This document shows positions 20,309-31,987 of a stretch of DNA of 64,000 bases, in pieces. Under the pieces are notes generated by a model. The model was not told where the DNA came from and did no database searches. It saw nothing but the letters and a program-made list of their open reading frames with translations. How positions within the stretch are numbered: position 1 is the first letter of the stretch; the number at the start of each line of letters is the position of its first letter. Source of the DNA: Gnetum montanum (lineage: Eukaryota > Streptophyta > Gnetopsida > Gnetales > Gnetaceae); NCBI GenBank assembly GCA_015680685.1, contig MNCI01009519.1, forward strand, positions 1,339,208 through 1,403,207, read 5' to 3'. The translations under genes and the position numbers were made by a program.

Positions 20309-21377
20309 CTAGTGGTGACCACCTTGGTCAACATTTTTGTAGGGTTCTTTGACCCCAAGAATCTTCATTAGCAGTAATGTCCCATCATCTATCAACCCAT
20401 GGATATGATGATACCTCAACTGAATGTGTTTAGATTTAGAATGAGAAACTAGATCTCTAGCCAAATGTATGGCACATTGACTATCACTAAAAAGGTTTCT
20501 ACTATCTTGTGTCTTACCCAACTCTCTTAGAAGACCCTTCAACCAAATCATCTCCTTTCTAGCTTTTGATATAGTCATATATTCTACTTATGTGGTTGAG
20601 AGAGCAACCCTCTTCTAAAGTTGAGACATCCAACTCACAGTAGCACTACCCACAGTGAAAATATAACCAGTGGTGCTCTTCCTGCTATCCAAATTGCCTC
20701 CTAAATCTATATAAAAAAAACCCTATAGAGTAATGTTGCTCCTTTAAAAATATAGTGTCATACTTAAAGTTCTTTTCAAATATCTCAGGAGCCACATTAT
20801 AGCTTCCCAATGCTCACTTCCTAGATCAAACATGAACCTGCTAATAACTCCAACTGCATGTGCTATGTCAAGTCGAGTACAGATCATAACATACATAAAA
20901 TTTCTAACTACTAAAGCATATCATATTTTGGACATCTATTAACATTTTTCTTTTTTCCTTAGTAACTCATTCTTACGAAGAATGAAGTGACTTCCCAATG
21001 AAGTTCATCTAGTCTTTACATCCTAAAGTTGAACTTGCTAAGCACTTTCTCTATATGCTTTTCTTGAGATAACTTGAGAATTCCTTGAGATATGGTTCTA
21101 TTGATTCTTATCCCAAGTATATGCTTGGCTAGTTCCAAGTCTTTCATCTCAAATTCTTTTGTCAGTTGTTGCTTTAATTTATCTATCTCCTATAAACTAG
21201 ACCTTGCAACAAGTATGTCATCAACATACAAGAGCAAAATAATTTAGTAGTCATCAAACCTCCTTGTGTGGCAACAATGATCCATCTCACATCTTGTGAA
21301 ACTAGAATTAAACATGAATTGATCAAATTTCTTGTACCACTAGCTAGGAGCCTATTTCAATCCATACAAGCTCTTTT
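20309..21377 (-). pseudogene. pol: Copia reverse transcriptase C-terminal half and RNase H
   Basis: Reverse transcriptase and RNase H parts of the copia polyprotein. On the minus strand the reading starts at LKKSLYGLK (21376), passes the catalytic LLYVDDILVA (about 21235) and FEMKDLELAKHILGIRI, and reaches RNase H. The last open stretch (20578-20309) has SRNLFSDSQCAIHLAR and SKHIQLRYHHIHGLIDDG. The YVDD box is intact, but frequent stops interrupt both domains. The upstream part of RT, with the fingers and the first catalytic Asp, is missing and replaced by tandem repeats (21378-21695). Confidence 0.85.
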
Positions 21378-21695
21378 TCAACTTCTGTAATGGCTGACCC
21401 TTCAACTTCTATAACGAACAACTATTTAACTTCTGTAACAATCAATCCTTCAACTTTGGTAACATCCAACACTTCAACTTCAATAATGAACAATCCTTCA
21501 ACTTCTGTAATGGTTGACCCTTCAACTTCTATAACGAACAACTATTTAACTTCTATAACAATCGATCCTTCAACTTTGGTAACATCCAACACTTCAACTT
21601 TAGTAATGACCTATCCTTCAACTTCTGTAATGGTTGACCCTTCAACATTTATAATGGTCTATCTTTCAACTTTTGTGACCCTTTAACTTTTGGCA
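21378..21695. repeat. 24-bp tandem repeat array inside the copia RT
   Basis: Thirteen units of the form TTCAACTTCTGTAATGGTTG plus ACCC, each 24 bases. They form a five-unit (120-bp) higher-order repeat seen twice. On the + strand the units spell an eight-residue repeat (STSVMVDP, STSITNNY and variants) that stays open by period, not by coding. The same units occur in the element's LTRs (20070-20110 and 24490-24540). Confidence 0.9.
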
Positions 21696-22860
21696 ACTTA
21701 GTTAGTGTTCATGTCATATTCTTTTACAATGACTTCATCTCATCTCTCATAGCTAACTCCCACTTAACACAATTTGTCACTTATATTGCTTCATCAAAAC
21801 ATTTTGGTTTCCCAACATGAGTCAAAAGTAAATAATACAATGAGGGAGGGTACCTATCTCTAGGCTTTGGTCTTCTAGTAGATATTCTCAACTAAGGCTC
21901 TAGCATAACTATTTTTGACTCAACTTTAGCTTCATCTTCAACTCTCTTGTTTCTAGGATTTTTTTTAAATCCTTCTAGCTACATCCCTCTTAGATATTTC
22001 TTTCAATTCAACCTTCTCAATTTTCTTTTCCTTCTTCCTTGCACTGTTAGATTTTCATCCAAACCTATCATTGTACATCACATGTTTATTAAAAGTGGCA
22101 TCCCTATTCCTTATAAATTTTCTATTTTGATCATCCCAAAAATGATAACCAAAATCATCAAAACCATAGCCAATAAAATAACATTTCTTGGCTTTAGGAT
22201 CAATTTTATCTCAAACATCCAAACCTAAGTGCACATATGATACACAACCAAAAACTTTTAAATGTAAGAAGTTTACTACCTTTCCTAACCATTCCTCCTC
22301 AACTATCTTAAAGTCTAGTAGAACTGAAGGTCCTTGATTTATGAGATATGCTATTGTACTAACTACATCTTTCCAAAACATCTTTGGTATTCCAAAAGAT
22401 ATCCTCATGTTTCTAGATCTCTCATTCAAGGTCCTATTCATTCTCTCAACAACATCATTATGCTCTAGTGTTCCAAGAACCATCTTAATCATTTGGATCC
22501 CATTCTTAGAATAGAAAACCTTGAACTCTAAACTATCATAATCCCCCATGGACCATCCCACCACCCTCCCCCAACCCCCCACCCCCCATTATCGGATCTT
22601 AAACTCTTGACTTTCAAAGTAGTTTGATTCTCCACTTCTTCCTTTCACCTTTTAAATGTAGAAAACACATTAGATGTATTTTTAACAAAATTAACCCAAA
22701 CCTATCTAGTGGAATTTTCAATGAATGTGACATAATAGTACAAGCCACCAAGGGAACTCACTGGGGCTAGTCCCCATACATCTATATGTACTAATTCCAA
22801 CTTCTTGGTCTTTGATGTTCTTCCAAATTTTGAGAAACTGACTCTTCTCTACTTCCCATA
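21696..22860 (-). pseudogene. pol: Copia integrase and integrase-RT linker
   Basis: The integrase core joins element DNA to its target. The open stretch 22582-22211 holds ERMNRTLNERSRNMRI, PKMFWKDVVSTIAYLINQGP and LHLKVFGCVSYVH, the usual copia integrase C-terminal core. The conserved Gln-Gln-Asn-Gly before it has become LEHNDV. A GHLSEKIM block upstream (about 22955) is the zinc/pre-integrase part. The DNGG catalytic codons are disrupted by a G-rich expansion (22542-22590). The linker down to 21696 reads STRRPKPRDRYPPSLYYLL and WELAMRDEMKSL, then LPKVKGSQK, where the tandem repeats take over. Confidence 0.8.
22542..22590 (-). repeat. G-rich tract with G-quadruplex potential in the integrase
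   Basis: The minus strand has G runs of 6, 6, 5, 3, 2, 3 and 5, separated by one to a few bases. At least four runs of three or more G lie within 25 bases. The tract lies within the codons for the Asp-Asn-Gly-Gly motif of integrase. Confidence 0.85.
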
Positions 22861-23084
22861 AACACATCCTTCACATAAACCAACATCAACAAATTTCAAG
22901 TCTAGTAATCTCCCCTATGAGGCCAACAACTTTCATTATCTTTTCACTCAGGTGACCCAACCTCCAATGCCACAACATTGACATTGATTCTGAATTAACC
23001 ACTGACACTATGTCTTTTATTTTTGAACTGGTATACAATATTCCCACCTTATTTCCTTGAGCAATGATCAGATTTCCTTTAATT

Positions 23085-24218
23085 ATTTTCTAGGATCTAC
23101 CTCCAAACACTGTATTGTGCCTTCAACATCTATCTGACCCATAGAAATAATATTTTTCTTTAAACTTGGAACATGTCTAACATTCTATAACTTCAGTTGT
23201 TTCCCATGGGAAATATTTATATAAACATCATCCTTTCTCACAATGTTCAGTGGCTCATCATCTACAAGATAAACCTTTCCAAAACTCCAAGCAACATAGT
23301 TATTAAAAAGTTCTTTAGAAGGAGTAAAGTGAAATGATGCACCTAAATCAAGAATCCAAGATTCAATACCATTGTCCACATAATAAACTAGGGCATTAAA
23401 AATTTCTTCAATAGCTACATTCGTTGAATCATCATGCTAATTTTTCTTTTCTTTCTTTGGGGCCATGCACTATTTTTTGAGGTGACCTTTTGGATCACAA
23501 TTCCAATAGGTGACATTCTTGCAACCCTTGGATTGACTTCTTTCCTTGGACTTTCATTTTCCATGGCCCTGATTCTATCCCCATTGAAGACTTCTACCTT
23601 TGCCTTCATTACTCAAGGAAAAACCCAAAGATTCACCTAACTCCCTTCTACATATATCCTTACTAAGAATCAAATCTTGAACTCTGAAAAAAATTAGTTT
23701 TTAATCTCTTAATGAACTACTAACTACAGTCACCATTGTAGACCAGCTATTAGGCAATGATGATAACAAGCTTAAAGCTTTGATCTCATCATCAAAGTCA
23801 ATTTCCATAGAACTCAACTGACTTGTGATCACATTGAACTCATTAATGTGATATGTAACCAACATACCTTCAAACATCCTCAAATTGAATAATTAGCACA
23901 TCAAATATACCTTGTTCAATGCGGATGGATTCTCGTACATATATGATAAGGCCTTCATCAAACCCTAAGTAGTCTTTTTATTGACAATGTTAAACATAGC
24001 ATTCCATGATAACATCAAAAAAATCACCCCAAGAGGTTGGCAATTTAATAGTTCCCAATCCTCTTTGCTCATATGATCTGGCTTCTTCCCCAACAACGAT
24101 TTGTGTAACTTCTTCTAGTATAGATAATCTTTGATCTACACCTTCAAGAACCTGAAATCAAACTTGTCAATCCTAACTTTTTCATCCTCAGAGCCATTGC
24201 TTCCACTCATCATTTGCA
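23085..24218 (-). pseudogene. gag: Copia gag and protease
   Basis: Gag: RMFEGMLVTYHINEFNVITS and SSMEIDFDDEIKALSLLSSL (23883-23701) are the typical UBN2-type copia gag motifs. A degenerate zinc knuckle (YWNCDPKGHLKK, with the first Cys lost and a stop before the last) lies at about 23510-23450. Protease: SWILDLGASFHFTPSKELF (about 23360-23300) keeps the active-site Asp in WILD-x-GAS. Several stops interrupt the frame, so the polyprotein is not made. Confidence 0.85.
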
Positions 24219-24220
24219 AA

Positions 24221-24237
24221 TCTCACTCTGATACCAA
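24221..24237 (-). other. Copia primer-binding site, initiator-Met tRNA type
   Basis: On the minus strand, TTGGTATCAGAGTGAGA follows the 5' LTR after two bases. TGGTATCAGAG is the usual initiator-tRNA-Met primer site of plant copia elements. Confidence 0.9.
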
Positions 24238-24239
24238 CT

Positions 24240-24613
24240 TGGTAGGAAACGAATCAAGTGAAAAATAAATAAGAATAGGAAAAATGAGCACACACAGAAC
24301 ACACAAAATTTACGTGGAAACCCCAAATTAGGATGAAAACCATAGGCAGAAGCAGAGAGTTAATTCATTAGATTAGAGATTAAGAGTGTACTATAGGGGA
24401 GTGATTCCCATAAAGGGTGATCCCTCAAAGAGGAAGTGCAAAGGGTGTTTACTTAAAAAGGAGAGAAAATAGTGTCCCTTCAACTTTCAGCCCTTCAACT
24501 TCTATAACGCTCGAACCTGCAACTTCTGTAATGGTCGACCCTTCATCTTTTGATACAATGTAATGACAAGAACTAGAAATAGAATTTGGATCAGTCGCCA
24601 CATGACTCCAATA
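24240..24613 (-). repeat. Copia 5' LTR
   Basis: 374 bases. The terminal TG has become TA on the minus strand (AATA on the plus end), while the CA end is kept. It aligns with the split 3' LTR. It contains two or three of the 24-bp units that are expanded inside the RT. Confidence 0.85.
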
Positions 24614-25689
24614 ATTAATACATCCATTTGGCAAGAAAATATTATCACCCCCATTTGCAAAGGCAATTTTTGGTAAAAAATGACAAGTTGAGGTAGCAAT
24701 CAGTATCCCAAAGGCTGCAAGAGGATATCATCTCATACATTAAGAGTAAGCAAAGCAAGGACATGCACATGCTAGAAAGAATTCCAAAGTTAAGCATAAA
24801 CCTTATTGCAAATTTGCCTAAGTTTGCTAGTGGCATAAATAAAACAAGGAAACCACAAGCTTGGGTTACTATTTGTAATATTGTGTTTCCTACTTAGATA
24901 TGTTGAACCATTACAAGACCATAGGATTATGTATGAAAGAAAATGATCCCTGAATTTAGGAGATCTATGGCTAGTACCACCACCTCTATGTAAACCTAAC
25001 TTGCACATTATCTAGTACAATAATATTATTATTTAACTAGGAGAAAACATGTAACACATTGATGTAGCCAAGAATCTTAGATTTGTTGTTTATTTACTTA
25101 TGTTTGATTCTTAAGTATAAGGGTATATTTGAATATATTATGCTAATAATATATTATATAATGCTAGTGGATTATAGTAGTGTATTCTAATGTCTTTCTT
25201 ATGTTTATACTCATGGTTGTACTTTTTGAGGTTTGATTCATTAACTTCTTATTTACATGCACAAGTATTTTATGATTAGTACAACATGGTATATTTTTTT
25301 ATAACCTTGTGTATAATGTATTCTGAAACAATCCTTCATGTGTTTGTAAGGTTTGACTTTTGGACTTCTTGGAAAGTACTTATGTTTTATTATGTCTTCT
25401 TGACATGCTTCCTAAGGTTTTAATACTAGAACTTTGTCTTATTGCATATTTGGAAATATTATTATTTCTGTATTTTCCTACTTATTGTTATGATATATTT
25501 TATATTATTCTAAATTTTTTGAAATAATGTAAAAATATGATAAAAAGGCATGCAAAATAGATATCTAAAATTTATTCTAGCTATCCTACTATTTTTATCT
25601 TAAGCATCAAGTATTTTCTAGTGACTTAAGCCCATGCACATAGCTATTTGTGAACCATTTGAATCCTTTTGGGGATGCATGTTACTAAC
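24614..25689. other. A+T-rich flank without recognisable genes
   Basis: It begins with the right target duplication ATTAA and one arm of a short palindrome. Short open stretches on the minus strand (24645-25008) show no known domain. Confidence 0.45.
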
Positions 25690-25773
25690 TTGGAATTAAT
25701 TCATTATTCCTAGAATTATCCAATAATTAATTTATGCCTATAAAGTCTTGGCTATGGTAGCTCTCTTAGCAAC

Positions 25774-25819
<46 letters not shown>

Positions 25820-25890
25820 TCTATAGCAAAACTCTTAGAGGCTTCTAGATTAGAATCTATTATTTCTTAATAAAGCTTTGCTTATAGATT
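25690..25890 (+). repeat. LTR-like core with a (TC)n tract (tentative)
   Basis: A TATA-like TATAAAGTC (about 25739) is followed by a 40-base TC repeat (25776-25815) and an AATAAAGCTTTG signal (25869). The layout resembles 8900-9240, including the shared AATAAAGCTTT. No termini were found. Confidence 0.25.
25776..25815. repeat. (TC)n microsatellite
   Basis: Twenty uninterrupted CT units. Confidence 0.95.
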
Positions 25891-26219
25891 ATTTTTTAAG
25901 GTAGAAGAAATATTCTTTCTTACATCAATATTTTCTTCCAACTTAATCATTTTTTGAAGATAAATTTATTACTATTTTTTTTAGTAATTCTAACCATTGT
26001 TTTCTGATCTCTTATTGTAATTTCTATTTTTTATATTTTTTTCTTTTCCACTTGCATTCATCTTTCTTCTGCATCATCTTCTTCCAATTACATAAGTATC
26101 TAATGGACTTCCTAAGAGTCATTACCCAAGTCATAATGAATCTATGGGACAAAAGATGTGATCGAATTTGTGTTGTTTACTAGAAGAATGTGGGAATGAA
26201 AATATTTGAAATAAGTGGT

Positions 26220-27050
26220 AGCTTTAGATAATGGTAGTTAGAAGGTATTCAAACATGTATGGGTGCATTTGACATGTTGAAAAGCTAGGAAATAACATTA
26301 AGCTATTAGTATTGGCTAGTTGGCCATTGTATGGTAACTTCAAAGTGGGATCATTAACCTTAATGACATGTAGTTAATATTAGTAAAGTTTCATTAACTA
26401 TCAAGATTTACTAGAGATGTTTATATCTAGTTGGTCATGGTATAGTTGGCCTTGAAATGGGACCATCAACCTCAGTGGCATGTAGTCAATATTAAATCTA
26501 AGTGATCATGAAGGCCAAAACCTAGGATAGCTATAGGGTTAATACTAGTTATAACATAATTCAATGGTTAGTAATTCATAACATTTAACATTTATGAGGG
26601 TTGACTATTCCAATAGTTGGATATTTGATATTTAAGAGGGTTGGTCAAAATAGGTGAGATGTCATACTAAATAGTCTTTGATGACTAGTTTAGTATTAGC
26701 CTTATAGGTATTCTATGTGAAATGTTAGAAACTCATAAGAGTATCACATGTAAATGCAAATCATGGCTTAATGGTATATTAATGCATTGATAGTTTTCTT
26801 AATTATTTTAGTTAATGGGTAAGTTAATATTTATGTTTTTGATTAATGAATTGATTTTTCAGTAATTACTATAGGTGTTCTATGTGAAACGTTAGAAACT
26901 CATGAGAGTATCACATGTAAATGCAAATAATGGGTTAATGGTAAATTAATGCATTAATAGTTTTCTTAATGCTTTTAGTTAATGGGTAAGTTAATAGTTA
27001 TCATTTTGATTAATGAATTGATTTTTCAGTAATTACTATTGGTTCTAATA
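26220..27050. repeat. Tandem duplications in non-coding DNA
   Basis: The clearest pair is 26704-26870 and 26871-27036, a 166-167-bp direct tandem repeat sharing GTATCACATGTAAATGCAAAT and TTTTTCAGTAATTACTA. More diverged copies of a GGACCATCAACCTCAGTGGC-type block lie at about 26313-26381 and 26427-26496, and GAGGGTTG blocks at about 26600 and 26640. No coding sequence. Confidence 0.8.
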
Positions 27051-27449
27051 ATATGTTGTAGTGGGACCCCATCTTCTAACTTGTTCTAGGAAGCTTGAAG
27101 AAGAGAGTTTTGTGCATCACAGATAGTAGCACAAGATGCAACAGCATACATAAGATATGGGTAATTAAAAACAAAACTATCATAGCATGTAGATCATATG
27201 CAAAACTAGAAATTCTGCAAAGGTGCCTATACACAATAACCACAAAACAAGATATCATCTAGTAATATATTTAGATGAAAGCTACAATTTCACTATGTGC
27301 TTGGAACCATAAGAAACACTCACAAGTACATACATTAATAAATTGGATGAAATGGTATAACTTAGATGCTAACTCTCTAATGCAAAAAAATATCAAGATA
27401 TAAAAGATACTGACTAGGAAGAGTTGGATATTCCAAAAACATTTGAACT

Positions 27450-30400
27450 AGAATTTTATTGAACCTATAATATTACTAGAATCACTAAAATATATGTTCT
27501 TGAAAAATGACAAGTAATTATGAAATCTTAGCTCATAATGAAACAAAATAGAAGTTAGTTGCTAATGGTCATAAAAAAATGGTCAACAATCTTTGCTCAG
27601 TTATATAATGAAATCACAGGTATTGATCAATGCATTTTCTAGAATAAAATTTACACAGATTCTATCATTAATCCCAAAGATAGCGACAATAAAGATTAAA
27701 TTCCAAAATGAAACAAGTTATCAAGAAGTAGATGGAAAAGATCCTTAAAGCTAAAATCATCTATCTATAGTAGATAGTGAGTGGGTAAGCTCATATGTTA
27801 TCATGCTAAAGAGAAATGGACAATGAAGTCTCTACATCAATTTTAGGCTATTAAACATGGTAAATTTTAAGGATCATTTTCACTACAATTTGTAGACCAA
27901 GTATTGGACATTATTGTAGGTCATGGATATTACTTCTTGTATGATTAAAATCAATGTAATCAAATTCAAATATCCTTAAAAAATCAAGACAAAACCATAT
28001 TCACAAGTTCATGATAGACTTTTGCATACAATAATGTTTATTTTGGTGTTTATACTACACATGCAACCTTCCAATGACTTATTCTTAGCATCTTTTAATA
28101 ACAGATTAATAATGGTATAGATGACTTCATGAATTATTTCTTCACCTACAATTCTAACTTGAAGTAGGTACTAGACCATTTGGAGTAGGTACTAAAGCAA
28201 TGTATAGAGATGAATATTAAGCTCAACTAGAAGAAACATGATTTAATGGCCTAGGATAACATAGTTCTATAACACCATGCATTAGAGAAAAGGATAGAGA
28301 TAGATCTCAAGAAAATCAAACTGAGCTAAGAAATCATACAAACACCACAAACAATGAAATATTTCAAATCATTCCTTAGAAACATAAGCTACTATTAGAG
28401 ATTTATTAAGAACTTCTCCACAATTGAAAAGCCACTAGTGGATTTGATAAAGAAGGATGTAGAATTTAAATGAATTAAGAAACATGATCATAAATTTAAA
28501 CTTCTAAAATAGAAGTTATTAGAGACTCTAATTCTATAAGTTTCTAACTAGTCTAGTCCATTTCACATCACGATTAATGCATCAAATTAGGTTTTAGAAG
28601 TAGTGCTTATAGAATTGGATAATCAAAAACATTCCTATTACATACATTGTACAAGTAGAAGTATCATAGGTGCACAAACAAACTACACCAATATCTTAGA
28701 AAAATTCAAGCACTATATAATTGGGTATTAAGTTTGTATGTATATTAATCATAGTGTGATATGGTTCCTAATGAACAATCTAGTGGTTAGTCCTCATATC
28801 ATACAATGACTAGTCATTTTGCATGAGCTTGATATAATAATGATAGATAGAAAGGAGAGTAATAAAATTGTATCTAATTATTTTTCCTAGTTAAAATGGA
28901 ACAAGAGCTGCTATCTAATTAATTTGCGAAGGAATTGCAATTTACAAGGCAACAATGCTAACATCTAATGCAGCCAAGCCATGGTATGTATACTATCTTA
29001 TCTATTTGATCAAGAAAGAAGTTCCTACTAAATGGTACAACCAAAGGTAATAAGAATTTTTTAATTGAGTTAAACATTATATAAAAATAGAGGAAAACCT
29101 CTATAAAATAGAGAATCCATTTTATGCGTTTTGTTTTACAACATTCTTTTAATTTTCCTTTTCTTGTAAATTTTTATTTTCTGAGTCTTTTTATTTTTTG
29201 TGATTTATGTTTGGTAATGTTTGTTTTATGCTTAATAAAAATTATTCTTTTGTACAAAGGCTAACTTTGTTATTTAGATTATATCCTATTCTATCAATAT
29301 ATTGGCTAAATAATTATATAAAGCAAAAGCACTGTGACCACATCATCCATCCCCACCACTCTATAAATTAGAGGTCTTTATCATGAAAGTAGCATGGTTC
29401 TTCTCATATGAAACTAAAATTAATTGATGATCATTATACCTCAATGAAAGGGAAAGGACCAAGAAAAGGTATGACATTAAGAGGATTTAATAATTCTTTA
29501 GATATATTCTATGGACCTTGCTACTCCATGTGGATATACCATTACTCATGTTACAATCTTAATGAAATCATGTTTTCTAATAAAGTTGTCACATGAAGGA
29601 AATTAATTACACTAATGAGATAATGAATGCTACACAAGAAAATGGATGGTTGGATCAAAGAAAATGAAGGCTTTAGTCATGGAATATTGCAATAGAGGAT
29701 CTTTCTTAAATAGAAGGATCTTCCTAAAAATTATAAAAGAATGTTTTGGCTAAAGTTTAGTTGAACATATTAGGGAAAAAAACATTTTTATTTACATTCT
29801 ATTAGAGAAGGTTTATTATCTAGTACTCAAAAGTATCTATTCTTAGTTATTCCTACTCATTTAAGGAATCAAATTGCTAGAGCAAGAATGAGCTCTTATC
29901 ATCTCCTTATTGAGATAGGTCATTGAATCAATTTACCAATAGAAGAGCATATTTTTAGACTATCACACAAAGCATAAAATATGAAGAACATATTTTTTTA
30001 TTTTTCCCATCTTTGCTTCATATTTGATTAAATTATATTACTAATTATAATCTACTAATTAATTTCTGTCAAATTGATTGTATTTGTTTGGGGCATTACA
30101 TCAATGATATCTTTAACTTTCTACAAAAATATGTTTAGGCTTTGTAATTATCCAACAAATCCTTTGTGATTTCCTAGATATAATAATAATTTCTAGTTTC
30201 TAATTTTTCAGTTACTTTATAATGTCAATGGAAAGATATGCCATCCATGCTTAAAGATAGTCCTCTAGTTAGAATAACATAATAATTAATTATTTTACAT
30301 ATGAGAAATATCCTTAAGTTACCACTAAAAGGCATGCATCCATGCCTAAAGGTAGGTTAGTTTTAGAAATCCTAAGGCCTTTGGAGTAGGTTCGCTCAAA

Positions 30401-30480
30401 TATTAAATCACCTTCCAATACTAAATCTAGATATCATAAAAAGATAATTAATTTTCTAGAAAACAAACAAATGAGATATC
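27450..30480 (+). mobile_element. Heavily decayed Athila-type element with RT remnant
   Basis: The RT region can be followed by its order of blocks although almost every frame is closed. They are SEWVSSYVIMLKRNG (about 27780), LYINFRLLNMVNFKDHF (about 27830-27880) and QPSNDLF-type sequence near 28070. This is followed by RNase H-like remnants to about 28900. From about 29130 it matches the non-coding part downstream of gag in the pol-less copies: T-rich tract, ATCATCCATCCCCACCACTCT versus ACATCCACCCCACCATTCT at 5550, GGTATGACATTAAGAGG, and the CATGCATCCATGCCT block at 30334. Its age is clearly greater than that of the other copies. Termini were not found. Confidence 0.6.
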
Positions 30481-31764
30481 TTCAATTATTTAAAGAAAAT
30501 TACAATAGAGTTCAATAGCTCATAAACCATCCAAACATAATCTTTCTCACGCTCAAATAATGTTGCAAAGCATAAGGCTCTATAATGATATAATGACTAT
30601 TCTTAATGTAAGACACAACCAATAGAGAGTCTCTTCCATAACTTGAAACTGAGATCTCAATTAAGAAGAAATAAGAGACATTAGCCTTATACTTACTCAA
30701 TTGACCAAGAGCGACAAACACACTCATGCACTCTTCATATATGTTCTCTTGACATCTCATGATATCTTACTCTATCTCTCATTGATAGAAGCATTAAATA
30801 AACCAATATTTATTAAAAAAGTAAAATAAAAACCCTAGGAAACCTTCCTTAAGATTAAATTGAAGATCCTCCATTATTTCCATTTTTTTCTCTTATGTTT
30901 TAGCTATTTCCAAACTTGGAACAACAATTTTGGAAGTTTTCCTAATTCTTTGAGTCATCTCAAAAATTATTTGATCATCTTCTACCAAAATACAACCATG
31001 AAGAGAGATGATTCCTAAGTCTAAGAGATATCTCCTTCATGGATAAGATGCCTTCTCCTAGTTGATATGTCTCACCATAGATGTCCTAACAATTTGAAAG
31101 ATGTCTTCTCTAAGATGTCTCAACTATTGAGAGACATCTTCACTCTAGAGAGATGTCTTTAACAATACCAAAAGGTGTCCTACCCAATGTGAGATGTCTT
31201 CTGGAAAGACTTAACTCTTAGCAAAGATGTCTCCTACATGTGCAACATGTCTCATATGAAGTCCTAGCTCCCAAAAAGATGTCTTTTTGACCTCCAAGAC
31301 ATCTTCATAAAGCTTGAAACCTACAAAAACCACATGCAAGGAAGAGAATAAGTGAATTAAAAGAGATTTTCCTATACTATCTTTCCCAACCTTTAAAAAG
31401 TAAACTCATGTGAACAAGGAAGTATAGGTTGAGATGATTCCTGACAAGCTTGCCAAAATTTCAATGCTAGATTATCTTCATTGTAGGAATGTCACCTTGC
31501 ATGTAACCAATTTTTGAGTTGTATCCATGGAGGAATGGTTGAAATTCAAATAAATCATCAGGAAAAATAAATAATTAAATTCAATTTCAAATATATCCCA
31601 CACTTATGACTATCACTCATAAGCTAAATTACAAATTCTCACTGTAACTTCTAACGTAAGTTCAAGAATAGAATTTAATGATTAAATTAACTTTGAAGCC
31701 ATTAAATATAAAATATTGTTTTTAAGAAGCACAAGAGAGATATTACCTAATCTATTATTTTTCC
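30481..31764. other. Unassigned A+T-rich DNA with a GATGTCT motif cluster
   Basis: No known domain. An 82-codon minus-strand open stretch (30760-30512) resembles no family I recognise. From 31064 to 31313 the motif AGATGTCT/TGTCTC, or its reverse, occurs about a dozen times at spacings of roughly 14-35 bases. Confidence 0.4.
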
Positions 31765-31987
31765 TACTACTGGCATGTAGAAATAATTCTAACTTTGGGA
31801 GGAAGAAAAGGCAAGAGTTTGGCTAAGGGACTAACTATTTAATTACAAAACCAAGTGTGCCCACCTCTTATTTATAGGTAAGGAGGTAGGTCCCGATATC
31901 GGATATCTGACATTGCATGGTAGGCTCCAATATCATGAACTCGATATCGTGGATGTGATATCATAGCCCCGATATCACGGTTTATCA
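31765..31987 (-). repeat. Athila-type LTR fragment (3' LTR of copy H)
   Basis: On the minus strand it begins TGATAAACCG at 31987 and contains five GATATC/ATATC elements and a TATA region (TTATTTATAGG on the plus strand at about 31869). Similarity to the other LTRs stops at about 31765, so R-U5 is lost. The polypurine tract (plus TACCCCCATGACTGAAT) follows at 31988. Confidence 0.8.

Larger units (their letters stand above)
12541..24613 (-). mobile_element. Ty1/copia element on the minus strand, split by a nested Tat element
   Basis: Both ends are flanked by the same five bases, ATTAA (12536-12540 and 24614-24618). On the minus strand the order is 5' LTR 24240-24613, initiator-Met primer site 24221-24237, gag-protease 23085-24218, integrase 22211-22860, RT and RNase H 20309-21376, polypurine tract 20175-20190 and 3' LTR. 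The 3' LTR is in two pieces (20003-20174 and 12541-12718) separated by the Tat element 12719-19997. Integrase before RT is the copia order. Without the nested insert it is about 4.8 kb. Stops throughout and a replaced RT segment make it inactive. Confidence 0.9.

Noticed and set aside
21390-21686. A 98-codon + strand open frame with a Ser-Thr-rich eight-residue repeat
   Set aside because: It is only the 24-bp tandem array read in frame; the period is a multiple of three, so the frame stays open by chance. It lies antisense to the copia RT.
30512-30760. An 82-codon minus-strand frame as a possible host gene
   Set aside because: No domain, no splice or promoter context, and it is isolated between decayed elements.
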